Below, one piece after another: positions 1 through 8,699 of a stretch of 64,000 bases of DNA. The translations under genes were made by a program, and so were the position numbers. The notes under the pieces are model-generated. The model saw only the letters and a list, made by a program, of their open reading frames with translations, had not been told where the DNA came from and did not search any database. The stretch lies in the NCBI GenBank assembly GCA_963803155.1, contig CAWDMN010000027.1, forward strand, positions 1-64,000. The letters run 5' to 3'. Origin of the DNA: CAWDMN01 sp963803155 (GTDB lineage Bacteria; Acidobacteriota; Terriglobia; Versatilivoradales; Versatilivoraceae). Each line of letters opens with the position of its first letter. The stretch's first letter is position 1.

Positions 1-1386
1 TTTTAGTTGAAAATGAGCATAACCTTCAAGCTGCGGGCTGAACCAATTTCGTTAGGTTTTCCTTTTTCATTGATCTGCGAAGGGCTTTTAAATGACGAAA
101 GCCTTTCACCTTTCTTAGCCCGGGCTCAATTTCCAGCAACGACGTGGCTATCCAACGCTGACGCTGATCGCTGTTCTTCCAGTAACTGACTCGATGCGTC
201 AACCGCTCCAATTGCCGGTTCACATTCTCAATGCAATTGGTGGTTTTAAAACTGGTCCCTAATTCTTCAAATAATCCCAACCGATGCAGAGTCAAAGTTT
301 CTTCTAATCCTTCTTTCAGGCTATCCACTGCGGAACCATTGATCAGTCGCAGTTCTTTGGCGATTCGGTCCAAGGCTTCTTTCGCCTTTTCATAGCTGGG
401 CTGCTGATAGGCTGTTTGCAATTTTTGCCGGATCCGTCGGGCTTGTTCCTTGCTTAAATAGCTGACCACATTTTCCCGTTTGTGCCATTGGCAGCGTTGA
501 ATCAAGGCTTTCTCTGCCAGCTTTGCCTTGATCCCTTTATACAGCCCTTTGGCTCCATCGATGATGAACAGAATTTCCTGTTCGGTCTTCAGTCCTCGGT
601 CCAGCAGTTGCTGAATAAAGTCTTGGGACACTCGTTGGTTTTCCGTACTGGCTTCCACAAAACCCAGCAGGATCTTTTGCCCTTCGAGCGTAATCCCCAA
701 TGCCACGATCATGTCAGTTTCTGCCAGTCGCTTCCCGTCGATGAAAATCGCCACAATGTCGTGCTGGCTCAAATCCCGAGTCAAAAACGTTTCCAGCTTT
801 CGGGCCGTCGTTCGGATGAAATGTCGGGACACACTGCTCTTTTTGATCCCAAACGTTTCTGGCACACAGAGGGCTGCCTGCTCATATTGCCGCTGGCTAA
901 TCCCCCGGATCACCCGGTTCAAAACCTGATGATCTAATACCTTCGTCTTTCGAAAGGCTTGATAACTCTCCAACGGAACTTCTTGTCGAACCGCGACATT
1001 TCTTACCCGAGGCACTTCGAGCCGAACTTTCTGATCTCCCAAATAAACCGACCCTGGGTTTCTTCCCCAGCGCCGATTCTCTGGACTCCGGCTGGCTCCG
1101 CGGCCAACCCGCTGTTCTACTTCTTGCTGCAATTCTTCTTCCACAGCTTTCAAGCCCAGAGGGATCAACATCTGGATCAGTTCAAACCGACTGTCCAAAA
1201 TCCTAACTTCTTCTTCAATTCGTTGTCTCTTTTTTCTGCCCTCTTTGCCCTTGATTCTTTTTCCGGTCCGAATTACTCTCTGTCCCATGCATGATCTCCT
1301 TATTCTTGGTGTCTACCTTGCCGGGTAATTCACCTCTGTTTTAAGCGAGGTCATGCTCCTTTTTCAACTAAGTTTAGGACTTTCAC
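1..1386 (-). mobile_element. IS256-family insertion sequence, copy 1 (left end outside window)
   Basis: The element matches the complete copy at 57457-58855 in inverted orientation. Its transposase-start side ends at 1386 with the same terminal bases (GTGAAAGTCC read on the minus strand). The other end lies about 13 bp beyond position 1, judged by comparison with the complete copy. The 8 bases after the end (1387-1394, TATTTAAA) would be its target duplication, but the partner is outside the window, so this cannot be confirmed. The element carries a single gene, a full-length transposase. Confidence 0.9.
26..1288 (-). CDS. IS256-family (Mutator-type) transposase, copy 1
   Basis: This is a full-length 420-residue DDE transposase that would cut and paste the element. 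The family's acidic residues are recognisable: Asp in IFIDGKRLAETD, Asp in FIIDGAKGLYKG, and Glu in TNCIENVNRQLERLTHR. The N-terminus is highly basic and is followed by a region typical of DNA binding. The protein equals the copy at 57555 except for a few residues in one short stretch (YLSKEQARRIRQKL here). No frameshift or stop is seen, so the gene looks intact, although the left end of the element is outside the window. Confidence 0.93.
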   Translation of the reverse strand: MGQRVIRTGKRIKGKEGRKKRQRIEEEVRILDSRFELIQMLIPLGLKAVEEELQQEVEQRVGRGASRSPENRRWGRNPGSVYLGDQKVRLEVPRVRNVAVRQEVPLESYQAFRKTKVLDHQVLNRVIRGISQRQYEQAALCVPETFGIKKSSVSRHFIRTTARKLETFLTRDLSQHDIVAIFIDGKRLAETDMIVALGITLEGQKILLGFVEASTENQRVSQDFIQQLLDRGLKTEQEILFIIDGAKGLYKGIKAKLAEKALIQRCQWHKRENVVSYLSKEQARRIRQKLQTAYQQPSYEKAKEALDRIAKELRLINGSAVDSLKEGLEETLTLHRLGLFEELGTSFKTTNCIENVNRQLERLTHRVSYWKNSDQRQRWIATSLLEIEPGLRKVKGFRHLKALRRSMKKENLTKLVQPAA

Positions 1387-1537
1387 TATTTAAAATGTCT
1401 TCAACAAAAAACCTAACACAGCTGGGAAAAAAGTGTCAAGGCGCTAACTAAAGAGAGAAGACTAAAAAACAAAATACAAAATTTAATGCTCCGATGCTAA
1501 ACTCATCTGCGATGATAGATCAGCAGTGAGGATAAAC

Positions 1538-1726
1538 ATGTTTCATTGCGCAAATTGCGGCCATTTGGAAGAAAATTGCCAGTGCGATCGCTACTGTGCC
1601 TTGTGTCAATCCGACTATTCTGTCCGGTTGTGTGAAGATGGCTTTTATTATTGCCGCGAGTGTCGGGATGCTTGTGATTATCGAGTGGAAAGTTCAATTG
1701 ACCCGATCAAGTTGAAGGATAAATAA
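1538..1726 (+). CDS. Small Cys-rich putative zinc-binding protein
   Basis: This 62-residue protein holds ten cysteines, mostly in pairs (CANC, CQC, CALC, CREC), which suggests two or more zinc-ribbon sites. I chose the ATG at 1538 because GAGG lies 5-8 bases upstream; an in-frame GTG at 1526 is the alternative start. I do not recognise the family. It stands alone between the IS end and a convergent DksA-like gene. A role in nucleic-acid or protein binding is only a guess. Confidence 0.55.
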   Translation: MFHCANCGHLEENCQCDRYCALCQSDYSVRLCEDGFYYCRECRDACDYRVESSIDPIKLKDK

Positions 1727-1824
1727 AACAGGGTTTGAACAAAGAAATAGAAGAGGAGGGCAATGGGAATTCCTCAGGGCCTTCAACAGCCAAGCCCATC
1801 GAATTAAATATTTAGAGAAATGCC

Positions 1825-2181
1825 TCAGGCAGCCGCTTCATCCTCCATTTTGCTCTGGCACTCGATGCAGTATCTAACCCATGGAACGGCTTTCATTCTC
1901 TTTTCATTGATGGGGGCTTCACACTGTTCACAAAAACCATAATTTCCTGCTTCAATTTTATTCAATGCCCCTTCGACTTGACTTAGCAACACCAGATCCC
2001 TTTCACAGAGCAAAAAAATCTGTTCTTTTGAATAGGATTGGGAGCAGACATCATAAATATCCGCCTCCGGCTCTTCAAATTCCTGAATACCTGTCACTCT
2101 TTTTTCGGCTATGTTTGAGGTGAGTTCTCTTAACTTCTTAATTAACAAATTTTTATAGAATTTTTTCTGTGTGATTGTCAT
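1825..2181 (-). CDS. DksA/TraR-family C4 zinc-finger protein
   Basis: The protein has 118 residues from the chosen ATG, which has GGAG six bases upstream; in-frame ATGs at 2193, 2202 and 2277 would lengthen it. The C-terminal half carries the DksA/TraR zinc finger, CEQC then 17 residues then CIEC, after a helical N-terminal region with Glu/Asp residues. Family members bind RNA polymerase through the secondary channel and modulate promoters together with ppGpp. It lacks an obvious full coiled-coil tip (DxxDxA), so it may be a general TraR/YocK-like member and not DksA itself. Confidence 0.8.
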   Translation of the reverse strand: MTITQKKFYKNLLIKKLRELTSNIAEKRVTGIQEFEEPEADIYDVCSQSYSKEQIFLLCERDLVLLSQVEGALNKIEAGNYGFCEQCEAPINEKRMKAVPWVRYCIECQSKMEDEAAA

Positions 2182-2671
2182 TGGCTTCTCCATCCCCCCC
2201 ATTGTAGGAGGCGCGATTTTATATCCATGAGCCATTTTCTTCAACAAAAAAGCGAGAAAAAATGACCCTGATATCACCCAGCTCTAAAAGATTGAGACGA
2301 CAATTTTGATGAAAAGGTTTTGTGAATTTTTCGTTCACAATTCATCCTTTCTTTGCCATGCCAACCATCATCCCAAAATGTATGCTTTGGGATCAAAATG
2401 CCGGGGCGAATCAATTCCCTGGCATGGATGTTTGACGTATAAACGCTTATACATGAATGGAATTTGAGTGCCGACAGAAAGCGTAAATTATTATCAAGCA
2501 TTGAGTTCCTTTGAAGAGACTTACAGTAACAGGGAGTCAAATAAGCTTTCAGATAGGCTTTTCAAAGCCCGATTTGTGAGGGGAATCATTCGTGTCGAGG
2601 AATGAAAAGAGGAATACCGGTAGGGCTATGTCGTATTTGCAGATTCCGGGAGGGGATTGCTTGATATTCAA
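2182..2671. other. Intergenic stretch without a supported gene
   Basis: No reading frame here has a convincing ribosome site or recognisable product; the 88-residue minus-strand frame at 2274-2540 has no domain signature. There is an imperfect inverted repeat around 2399-2424 (TGCCGGGG and CCCTGGCA arms). The tRNA promoter begins at the right edge. Confidence 0.5.
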
Positions 2672-2701
2672 TTGACTTTTGCTTTTTGGAAATGCTATTT
2701 A
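2672..2701 (+). promoter_or_regulatory. Sigma-70-type promoter for tRNA-Leu
   Basis: TTGACT at 2672-2677 and TATTTA at 2696-2701 are separated by 18 bases. This places a start about 20-25 bases before the mature tRNA. The hexamers match the consensus at five and four positions; support is by sequence only. Confidence 0.5.
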
Positions 2702-2730
2702 TACGGTGAGTTATAGGACCTGCCTCGACG

Positions 2731-2818
2731 GCCCGGGTGGCGGAATTGGTAGACGCAAAGGACTTAAAATCCTTCGTCCCAAAAGGACGTGCCGGTTCGA
2801 TTCCGGCCCCGGGCACCA
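2731..2818 (+). tRNA. tRNA-Leu (anticodon UAA)
   Basis: The acceptor stem pairs GCCCGGG with CCCGGGC, followed by discriminator A and an encoded CCA end. The anticodon stem AAGGA/TCCTT closes the loop CTTAAAA, giving anticodon TAA at 2765-2767. The long variable arm (CGTCCCAAAAGGACG) is typical of a class II tRNA. The T arm carries the standard GGTTCGATTCC. The overall length of 88 fits tRNA-Leu. Confidence 0.97.
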
Positions 2819-2920
2819 TTTATCATCAATCACTTAAATTTTGCCCTTATCTTCTTTGGAGATTGTTGCCATTACGCGGGAGGTCTTTAGGAATTTACTA
2901 AATGTACGGGCTATTTGTTC

Positions 2921-2947
2921 AAAGCGGCTCTGAGCCGCCGCTTTCTA
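2921..2947. terminator. Possible bidirectional hairpin terminator
   Basis: AAAGCGGC at 2921-2928 pairs with GCCGCTTT at 2937-2944. It lies between the tRNA gene (plus) and the convergent end of the lipoprotein gene (minus). The T tract is short on both strands, so termination is plausible but not strong. Confidence 0.4.
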
Positions 2948-3006
2948 AAATGTCAAGCCGATTTTCCCGGGAGTTTTCCCCCTAGGCTTGAATATGAGAA
3001 TAATCC

Positions 3007-3480
3007 TTAGCGTGAATTGGCGAATACTACTTTGCTCACCAGGACTTCCACTTCTCCCTCTTGCCAATTGGAAGGACATTGGACCGATTTGATCGCAAAG
3101 GGAACTCTCTGGCCTGGAAGAAGAAATTGTTTGAGCATGGGCTCAGAGGAATATCCCGAGACAAAAACCGGGTAACCATGGTCTTCAAAAATGGTTCTTC
3201 CCAAATTATTCTTAAAAAATAAGGTCAGCTCCACTACTTCTAATTTCTGACCGCCAAGGTTGGATAAAGTTCCCTGAACCAAAGGATAGCGCTTGCGGGT
3301 CTGGGGCTCCGTATAATAAAAAGCCCTAATCTGGCTTAGACTGAGCATTTTCTGATATTTCTTCTCTAAGGACTCCTCGGATGAAGACCTGCATGCGGCC
3401 AGGATGATGACCAGAATAATCAAACTGGCCGCAGCGGAAAGCGATGATTTTATTCCCGGAATTGAATCAAACGACTTCAT
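3007..3480 (-). CDS. Putative lipoprotein of unknown function
   Basis: The 157-residue protein starts with a hydrophobic segment ending in LAAC, with Cys at residue 30, a standard lipobox, so it is probably a lipoprotein. The mature part is a beta-rich domain with alternating hydrophobic residues (LEVVELTLFF; GEVEVLVSKVVF), like small immunoglobulin-like domains that hold tidy beta sandwiches (FxLYD-like). Its ATG overlaps the stop of the upstream HD-GYP gene, so the two are translated from one message. No function can be assigned. Confidence 0.75.
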   Translation of the reverse strand: MKSFDSIPGIKSSLSAAASLIILVIILAACRSSSEESLEKKYQKMLSLSQIRAFYYTEPQTRKRYPLVQGTLSNLGGQKLEVVELTLFFKNNLGRTIFEDHGYPVFVSGYSSEPMLKQFLLPGQRVPFAIKSVQCPSNWQEGEVEVLVSKVVFANSR

Positions 3481-4436
3481 CAGGATTTCACCAAAAGAGT
3501 GATCAAATGGTTCAACAATGATTGGTCATAACTATCCGCCAGCTTGCCTTTCATGAGCTGCATGGCTTCAAATGCCTCCATGGCGTTCTGGTATGGACGG
3601 CGTGTGGTCATGGCATCGAAGCAATCCACGATGCCAACAATCCGGCCGTGGAGGTGAATCTGATCCATGCTGAGTCCGCGAGGATACCCCTGACCGTTGA
3701 CCCGCTCATGATGGTGGGACATAGCTGAGATGTTGTCGAGGTTCATCTTGTGAGTTTCGGTCATGATTTTTTCACCCCAAATCACATGCTGCTTCATCAC
3801 CTCAAATTCATCCGGAGTCAAACGGCCAGGTTTATTTAATATTTCTTTGGGAATCTCACTTTTGCCAATGTCGTGCATCAAGGCTCCAGTGGCCAGCGCG
3901 TTGATTTCATCCCTGCTGAAGCCGCCAATCTGATTGGCCATGGCCACTGAGAAGACACATACATTCACGCAGTGAGTGAAGGTGTAATAGTCGTAAGACA
4001 TGATGGAAATCAAATTCTGCAGTGAATCCTTCCCCTTCAAAAGGTAATCGACCGTGGGCCCCGTAATAGATGCGGTTCGTTGTACAATATCGCTGGATCT
4101 AGGATTATCGAAGATATCGATGAGGACCCCTTTGGAAACCGAGTAAATCAGATCGGCTTTTTGCGCGGCAGGGACTTTCGGATCGTCCACCAGTGTTCCG
4201 ATATTTTTTTCGATATAGCTTCCGTAAGCTCGTTGGTCGGAAAGATCGATGAAGAGAGTCTTGATATCGTTGTTGAGAAGATTCTTCCGATGAATCTCCG
4301 AAAAGTTCTGCTCCGCTTGACAATAGAGCACATACCTGCCATTGCGATTCTTTGTGTACAGATTAAAACTTACATTGGTGTCCGTAATCAAGCTGTCCAG
4401 ATAGATTGGGTAGAATTCACTTGGCTGTTCTGTCAT
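3480..4436 (-). CDS. HD-GYP domain protein, probable c-di-GMP phosphodiesterase
   Basis: The protein has 318 residues. The N-terminal ~120 residues resemble the small beta-rich region found ahead of many HD-GYP domains. The C-terminal HD-GYP domain has HDIGK near residue 188 and HHERVNGQGYPRGL near 243-256, both canonical, so metal binding and c-di-GMP hydrolysis are expected. No membrane segment is seen. It is transcribed divergently from the two-component genes that precede the flagellar locus and overlaps the lipoprotein gene downstream. That position suggests it feeds c-di-GMP information into motility, which is inference. Confidence 0.9.
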   Translation of the reverse strand: MTEQPSEFYPIYLDSLITDTNVSFNLYTKNRNGRYVLYCQAEQNFSEIHRKNLLNNDIKTLFIDLSDQRAYGSYIEKNIGTLVDDPKVPAAQKADLIYSVSKGVLIDIFDNPRSSDIVQRTASITGPTVDYLLKGKDSLQNLISIMSYDYYTFTHCVNVCVFSVAMANQIGGFSRDEINALATGALMHDIGKSEIPKEILNKPGRLTPDEFEVMKQHVIWGEKIMTETHKMNLDNISAMSHHHERVNGQGYPRGLSMDQIHLHGRIVGIVDCFDAMTTRRPYQNAMEAFEAMQLMKGKLADSYDQSLLNHLITLLVKS

Positions 4437-4627
4437 AGAAAACGGTGCTTGAGTTTGCGGAAATGAAATCTGGATGGAACGATGGCCATGAAGTTAATAT
4501 TATTTTGAAAAATAATCGACAGTAAAAAGCAGGGATCAAATCAAAATGATTGTACCAGCTTTTTGTGAATATGATACTCTATCCGCAACGCGAGAGTATA
4601 AAACTTTGTTAGAGTGATGGCAAAATC

Positions 4628-5233
4628 ATGGGAACAAATGAAAATGCGCCACTTATTTTGGTGGTTGACGATGATGACACTCTTAGGGCGGCTCTTCTGG
4701 AGTATTTCCTTCAAAAGGGAATGCATGCCAGCTCAAGCAGGGATGGCGCGGAAGCCATCCATTTGATTAAGACTCATCCGGAGCCATTTGATGTTGTCAT
4801 TACTGATTTGATCATGCCAAAGGCGGATGGGCTGGAAGTTCTGCGAGAAGCCCGATCGAGAAGCACAAAGACCCAAGTCATCATAATAACGGGATTCGCC
4901 TCGCTGGAGACGGCCATTGACTCAATGCATCAAGGGGCCTTTGACTATGTGACAAAACCTTTCAAGCTTATTGAAATCGGTTTGATATTGGAGAAGGTGT
5001 TAGAGCGTAAGAGGCTCCTGGAAGAGAATCTGGCGTTATCCGAAAGGATTCAGTCGCTTTATACCCGGCTTGATGTTCTTAAAGAAACCCGTCAGAAAAT
5101 GGATAAATTTATGATGGACACATCCGAGAAGTTGGATGGGCAATCCCGAAAAATCGATGAGTGTCTTGGATTGGTGCGCTCTCTTTCCTTGCGGATTGAA
5201 CCCTTTATTCCCTCCTCCAAACTCAACAAATAA
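4628..5233 (+). CDS. Response-regulator receiver with C-terminal coiled coil
   Basis: Residues 1-125 form a receiver domain with the acidic cluster DDDD at 14-17, phospho-acceptor Asp60 (VITDLIMPK), the Thr/Ser-type switch region (IIITGFAS) and the conserved Lys in VTKPF. Residues 125-185 are charged and heptad-like, probably a coiled coil, and no DNA-binding or enzymatic output domain follows. It may signal by oligomerising or by passing phosphate. It stands upstream of the kinase/activator pair at 5606-8396, separated by a 370-base gap. Confidence 0.88.
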   Translation: MGTNENAPLILVVDDDDTLRAALLEYFLQKGMHASSSRDGAEAIHLIKTHPEPFDVVITDLIMPKADGLEVLREARSRSTKTQVIIITGFASLETAIDSMHQGAFDYVTKPFKLIEIGLILEKVLERKRLLEENLALSERIQSLYTRLDVLKETRQKMDKFMMDTSEKLDGQSRKIDECLGLVRSLSLRIEPFIPSSKLNK

Positions 5234-5605
5234 ATTTCCTCTCCTCGCGGTGCTGGGAACCGCCCTCTAGCTGACGTTCCAGCCGCGATATGTGCGTTCC
5301 AATTTCCATAATCATGAAATTATCGTCTCATGGATTTCCTGGTCTTAAGACTGAATTGCATTCTTGGATCAAAGGTCCGCCATATAAGCGTGTCAGAAAT
5401 AATCTCTGACCTCTTCGTCATGGTTTTGACAGAAAACTTTTTTCCAAGATGGAACCATCGCCCGCCGAAATTGCCTTAATTCTTTTGCCAACAATACATA
5501 ATGACCCCTTTGTTTTTTTCTCTATCTCATGGATAGTTTGGAAGCGGGGATGCAAATATAGGGCTGGAGTACCAGGGCATCCTTCTCTTTTCTGGACTGA
5601 ATTTA
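5234..5605. other. Intergenic region between receiver gene and histidine kinase gene
   Basis: No gene is supported. The stretch has a palindrome GTCTTAAGAC at 5342-5351, a small hairpin (GTCAGA/TCTGAC, 5392-5410), and a TTGACA at 5426-5431 without a good -10 partner. A promoter for the kinase gene probably lies here but cannot be placed. Confidence 0.4.
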
Positions 5606-6955
5606 ATGGATGACAGAGAAAAACAGGCATACGATCCACTGAATTATCAAAGGCTAATGGAAGCATTTGATATTTTCAATCGCACATCGGTTCAATTACA
5701 AAGATCCTATGAAGAGCTGCAAAATGAGGCTCGCCGTCTTTCAGAAGAATTAGCGGACGCCAATGCCGAATTGGGAAGGAATCTAATTGAAAAAGAAAAA
5801 GTAAAATCCTACCTGAAAAACATCCTCGAAGATCTACCTTCTGGCGTCCTGGTGATTTCACATCAAGGATATTTGACGATTATCAATCCCACTGTTTGCC
5901 GGCTGCTGTCCTTCGATGCCAAAGACATCCAGCTGAATGAATCCTTCGAATTGGTCCCATTTCCACTTGAATTAAAACAAGTGATTCAGATGGCGTTGAA
6001 GGAATCTCCGCAGTATGTCGAAGATTACGAAATCCAGCTATTGCCACAAACTCCTGGGCCGGCAGCTATCACCCTCGCGATAACGACTTCTCCATTATGC
6101 AGTCAAACATCCCAGGAAGATGGAGTAATTATCAATATTAAGGACATTTCGAGGCTAAAAGAACTGGAGGCGAAGAATCAACGAGCGCAACGATTTCAGG
6201 CCATGGGAGAAATGGCGGTTCAATTGGCCCACGAGATACGCAATCCGTTGGGAAGCATCGAACTTTTTGCATCCTTGATCCGCCAAGAAGTAGGTCAGGG
6301 GGAGGATTTATCGAAATGGGCCGCCCAAGTGGTCACGGGAGTGAAGTTCCTCAATACCATAGTCACCAATATGCTCGCGTTTAGTCGCGGTGGAGATCCC
6401 CAGTTCGCAAAAATCAATTTGCTTGAACTTATTCATTCGACTTTGGGATTCATGGAACCGGTCTTTCAACAGCGGGAAGTTCAAATCATCTGTCCAGCAC
6501 AAGATCCCGAAGCTGAAATTGATGCCGATCCGGATATGTTAAGGCAAATGCTTATGAATTTATTAATGAATGCCATGCAGGCTATGCCGGCCCGCGGAAA
6601 ATTGACTTTTCGTTTATCTTCTCCAACATGCTCTATGCTCTGCCTGGAAGTGGAGGATACTGGAATAGGCGTAGCCGCGGAGAATCTGGAACGAATTTTT
6701 GACCCTTTTTTTACCACGAATGAACGGGGAACGGGACTTGGCCTGGCCTTGGTCCACCAAATTGTAAAAAAACATAGGGGGCAGGTGGAAGTTTGGAGTC
6801 AACTTGGCGAAGGGACCTGCTTTTCCATCAGACTGCCTAAATCCAACGGAACATCGGCCGCGTTTGGGCTCTCCAGCCATGAGAGTTGCGCATCTCTCAG
6901 GAATTCTGAGCTATCTCAAAATGAAATCCCTTTTCAGGGTGCAAAAACATGCTGA
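5606..6955 (+). CDS. PAS-domain sensor histidine kinase, FlrB/FleS-like
   Basis: The 449-residue protein has an N-terminal coiled coil (about 20-75), a PAS domain (about 70-180), a HisKA domain with His209 in LAHEIRNPLGSIELFASL, and an HATPase domain with N box (LLMNAMQAMP), G1 (DTGIGV) and G2 (GTGLGLAL). There is no membrane segment, so it is a soluble kinase. The H-box wording is very close to flagellar FlrB/FleS kinases. Its stop overlaps the ATG of the sigma-54 activator by a few bases, which supports a cognate pair. The expected role is phosphorylation of that activator as basal-body assembly proceeds. Confidence 0.9.
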   Translation: MDDREKQAYDPLNYQRLMEAFDIFNRTSVQLQRSYEELQNEARRLSEELADANAELGRNLIEKEKVKSYLKNILEDLPSGVLVISHQGYLTIINPTVCRLLSFDAKDIQLNESFELVPFPLELKQVIQMALKESPQYVEDYEIQLLPQTPGPAAITLAITTSPLCSQTSQEDGVIINIKDISRLKELEAKNQRAQRFQAMGEMAVQLAHEIRNPLGSIELFASLIRQEVGQGEDLSKWAAQVVTGVKFLNTIVTNMLAFSRGGDPQFAKINLLELIHSTLGFMEPVFQQREVQIICPAQDPEAEIDADPDMLRQMLMNLLMNAMQAMPARGKLTFRLSSPTCSMLCLEVEDTGIGVAAENLERIFDPFFTTNERGTGLGLALVHQIVKKHRGQVEVWSQLGEGTCFSIRLPKSNGTSAAFGLSSHESCASLRNSELSQNEIPFQGAKTC

Positions 6956-8396
6956 ACAAAGACGTCTTGATTGTAGATGATGAACCCCAAATGCTGATTG
7001 CCATGAATGAGACCATCCGGCGCAGTGGATATAGCATCACCACCGCGGGGAGCGGACTTGAAGCATTGGATCTGCTCAAAGAGTCGCGCTATCGGCTGGT
7101 CATAACGGATTTGAGGATGCCCAGGGTTACCGGAATCGATCTGCTACGAGAAGTGAAGAGTCTTTCTCCACGTACCCAAGTTGTACTAGTGACAGCTCAT
7201 GGAACCGTCAATAATGCCGTGGAAGCCATGAAGATGGGAGCTTTCGATTATTTGATGAAACCATTTTCCTCAGAGGAATTGAAACAGATCGTTTCACGTG
7301 CTCTTTGGAAAAATGAAAGTTACCTCATGGTGAAGAAGTCAGATTCTCATTTTCCGATCTTAACGCAAGACCCCGATGTGCTGGCCATGCTGGAATTGGG
7401 GGAGCAGGCCTCCAAAGGGAAAGCTACGGTATTGATCCAGGCGGAAAGTGGCACAGGCAAGGAACTGGTGGCGCGCTCCATCCACCAAGCCAGTCCGAGG
7501 AGCCAGGGACCTTTTATTGCAGTCAATTGTGCCGCTCTTCCGGAGAATCTTCTGGAGGCAGAACTTTTTGGACACGAAAAAGGAGCCTTTACCGGGGCTG
7601 TCATGCAAAAACCTGGAAAATTTGAACTGGCCAATGGCGGGACTCTCCTGTTGGATGAAATTGGGGAAATGGTCCCGTTGCTCCAGGCTAAATTGCTTCG
7701 AGTACTCCAAGAACAAGAAGTGGACAGAGTGGGGGGAGGCGTCCAATTCCTATCGATGTCCGGATTATTGCCACTACCAATAAGAACCTCAAAGACTTGG
7801 TACAATCAGGAAGCTTTCGTGACGATCTATATTATCGGCTCAATGTCATCCCACTGACGATTCCGCCACTGCGTCAGCGAAAGGGCGACATTTCACTTTT
7901 GGCAACGCATTTTTGCAATAAGTATGGGTTTGAGGTTCGAGGCCAGAAAATGGAATTATTGCCCGAGACCATTAATCTGCTCGAAAAATATGATTGGCCT
8001 GGAAATGTTCGAGAATTGGAAAATGTCATTCAGCGTGCTGTCTCCTTGTCCTCCAATCCTTGCATTTACCCTAAAGATCTCTTCATGAGTGACCTGATTA
8101 TTTCTGATCGGCCGATAACAAAGGATGAGCCGGTTCAGAAATCTGAAAGACCAAACTTGGTGTCCGCAACGGAGACCCAGCGGGCCATGGAGGAGAGACT
8201 CCAAATTAGGCCTGGTTATTCCGTCAGCGAAATGGAAAAAAAGTTGATTATATTGACACTCGAACAGACGGGCGGAAATCGGACACATGCCGCACAATTG
8301 CTAGGAATCTCTCTAAGAACCTTAAGAAACAAATTGAGAGAGTATCGTCTTGCCGTTGTATCGGAGGGGTCTGATCAAAGTGCAGATGAAGATTGA
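6949..8396 (+). CDS. NtrC-type sigma-54 activator, FlrC/FleR-like, with a -1 frame break
   Basis: The gene encodes a receiver (Asp54), an AAA+ domain with the sigma-54 contact motif GAFTGA, and a C-terminal Fis-type helix-turn-helix (THAAQLLGISLRTLRNKL). The first frame runs from 6949 and the second from about 7737 to 8396. The break is at a run of six G at 7731-7736: reading GTG GGG GGA and stepping back one base restores VGGRRPIPIDVRIIATTN, exactly the conserved order of the family. One missing G, or a programmed -1 shift at G GGG GGA, would both explain it. The first Walker A Gly is Ala (AESGTGKE, Ala165). It is the likely activator of the four sigma-54 promoters downstream. Confidence 0.85.
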
Positions 8397-8640
8397 TAAT
8401 TAACAAGAAAAAAAACTATTCCTTACAAGCCGCTCATCCTGGTTCTGCTTTAGCCAGAGGTGAAGATTGAACAAATTCTCTGGACCACATGCCTATTGAG
8501 CATGCCCTGCCAGGCAAATATTGCCTACTCCCCATCTTCGCCCACTGGATAACGATTGGAAACGTTTTTTCTCGCTCCAATTGAAAATTCAATCCCATTG
8601 AGCCTTTTGTCTCATTGCTTTCCAATTATTTTTTAACATA
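8397..8640. other. Intergenic leader before the flagellar locus
   Basis: No gene is seen. The stretch contains a small hairpin AGGCAA/TTGCCT near 8512-8526. It separates the regulator gene from the first sigma-54 promoter and may hold activator binding sites, which cannot be read without a known motif. Confidence 0.4.
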
Positions 8641-8641
8641 G

Positions 8642-8659
8642 TTGGCTATAAAGTTGCAT
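8642..8659 (+). promoter_or_regulatory. Sigma-54 promoter of flgB
   Basis: TTGGC with GG at 8644-8645 and TTGCAT with GC at 8656-8657 have exactly 10 bases between GG and GC, as sigma-54 requires. The predicted start is about 30 bases before the flgB ATG. Confidence 0.85.
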
Positions 8660-8699
8660 TAAATATAGGCGAATATGGAATGCAGCAGGAGGGGGAACA

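Noticed and set aside
482..937. Long plus-strand frame across IS copy 1
   Set aside because: It is the antisense shadow of the transposase; the same shadow appears opposite copy 2.
2274..2540. An 88-residue minus-strand frame upstream of the DksA-like gene
   Set aside because: There is no ribosome site or recognisable domain, and the composition looks like random translation.
8107..8118. A GCCGATAA match to a sigma-28 -10 element inside the activator gene
   Set aside because: It lies in conserved coding sequence, has no -35 partner at the right distance and no gene start follows it.
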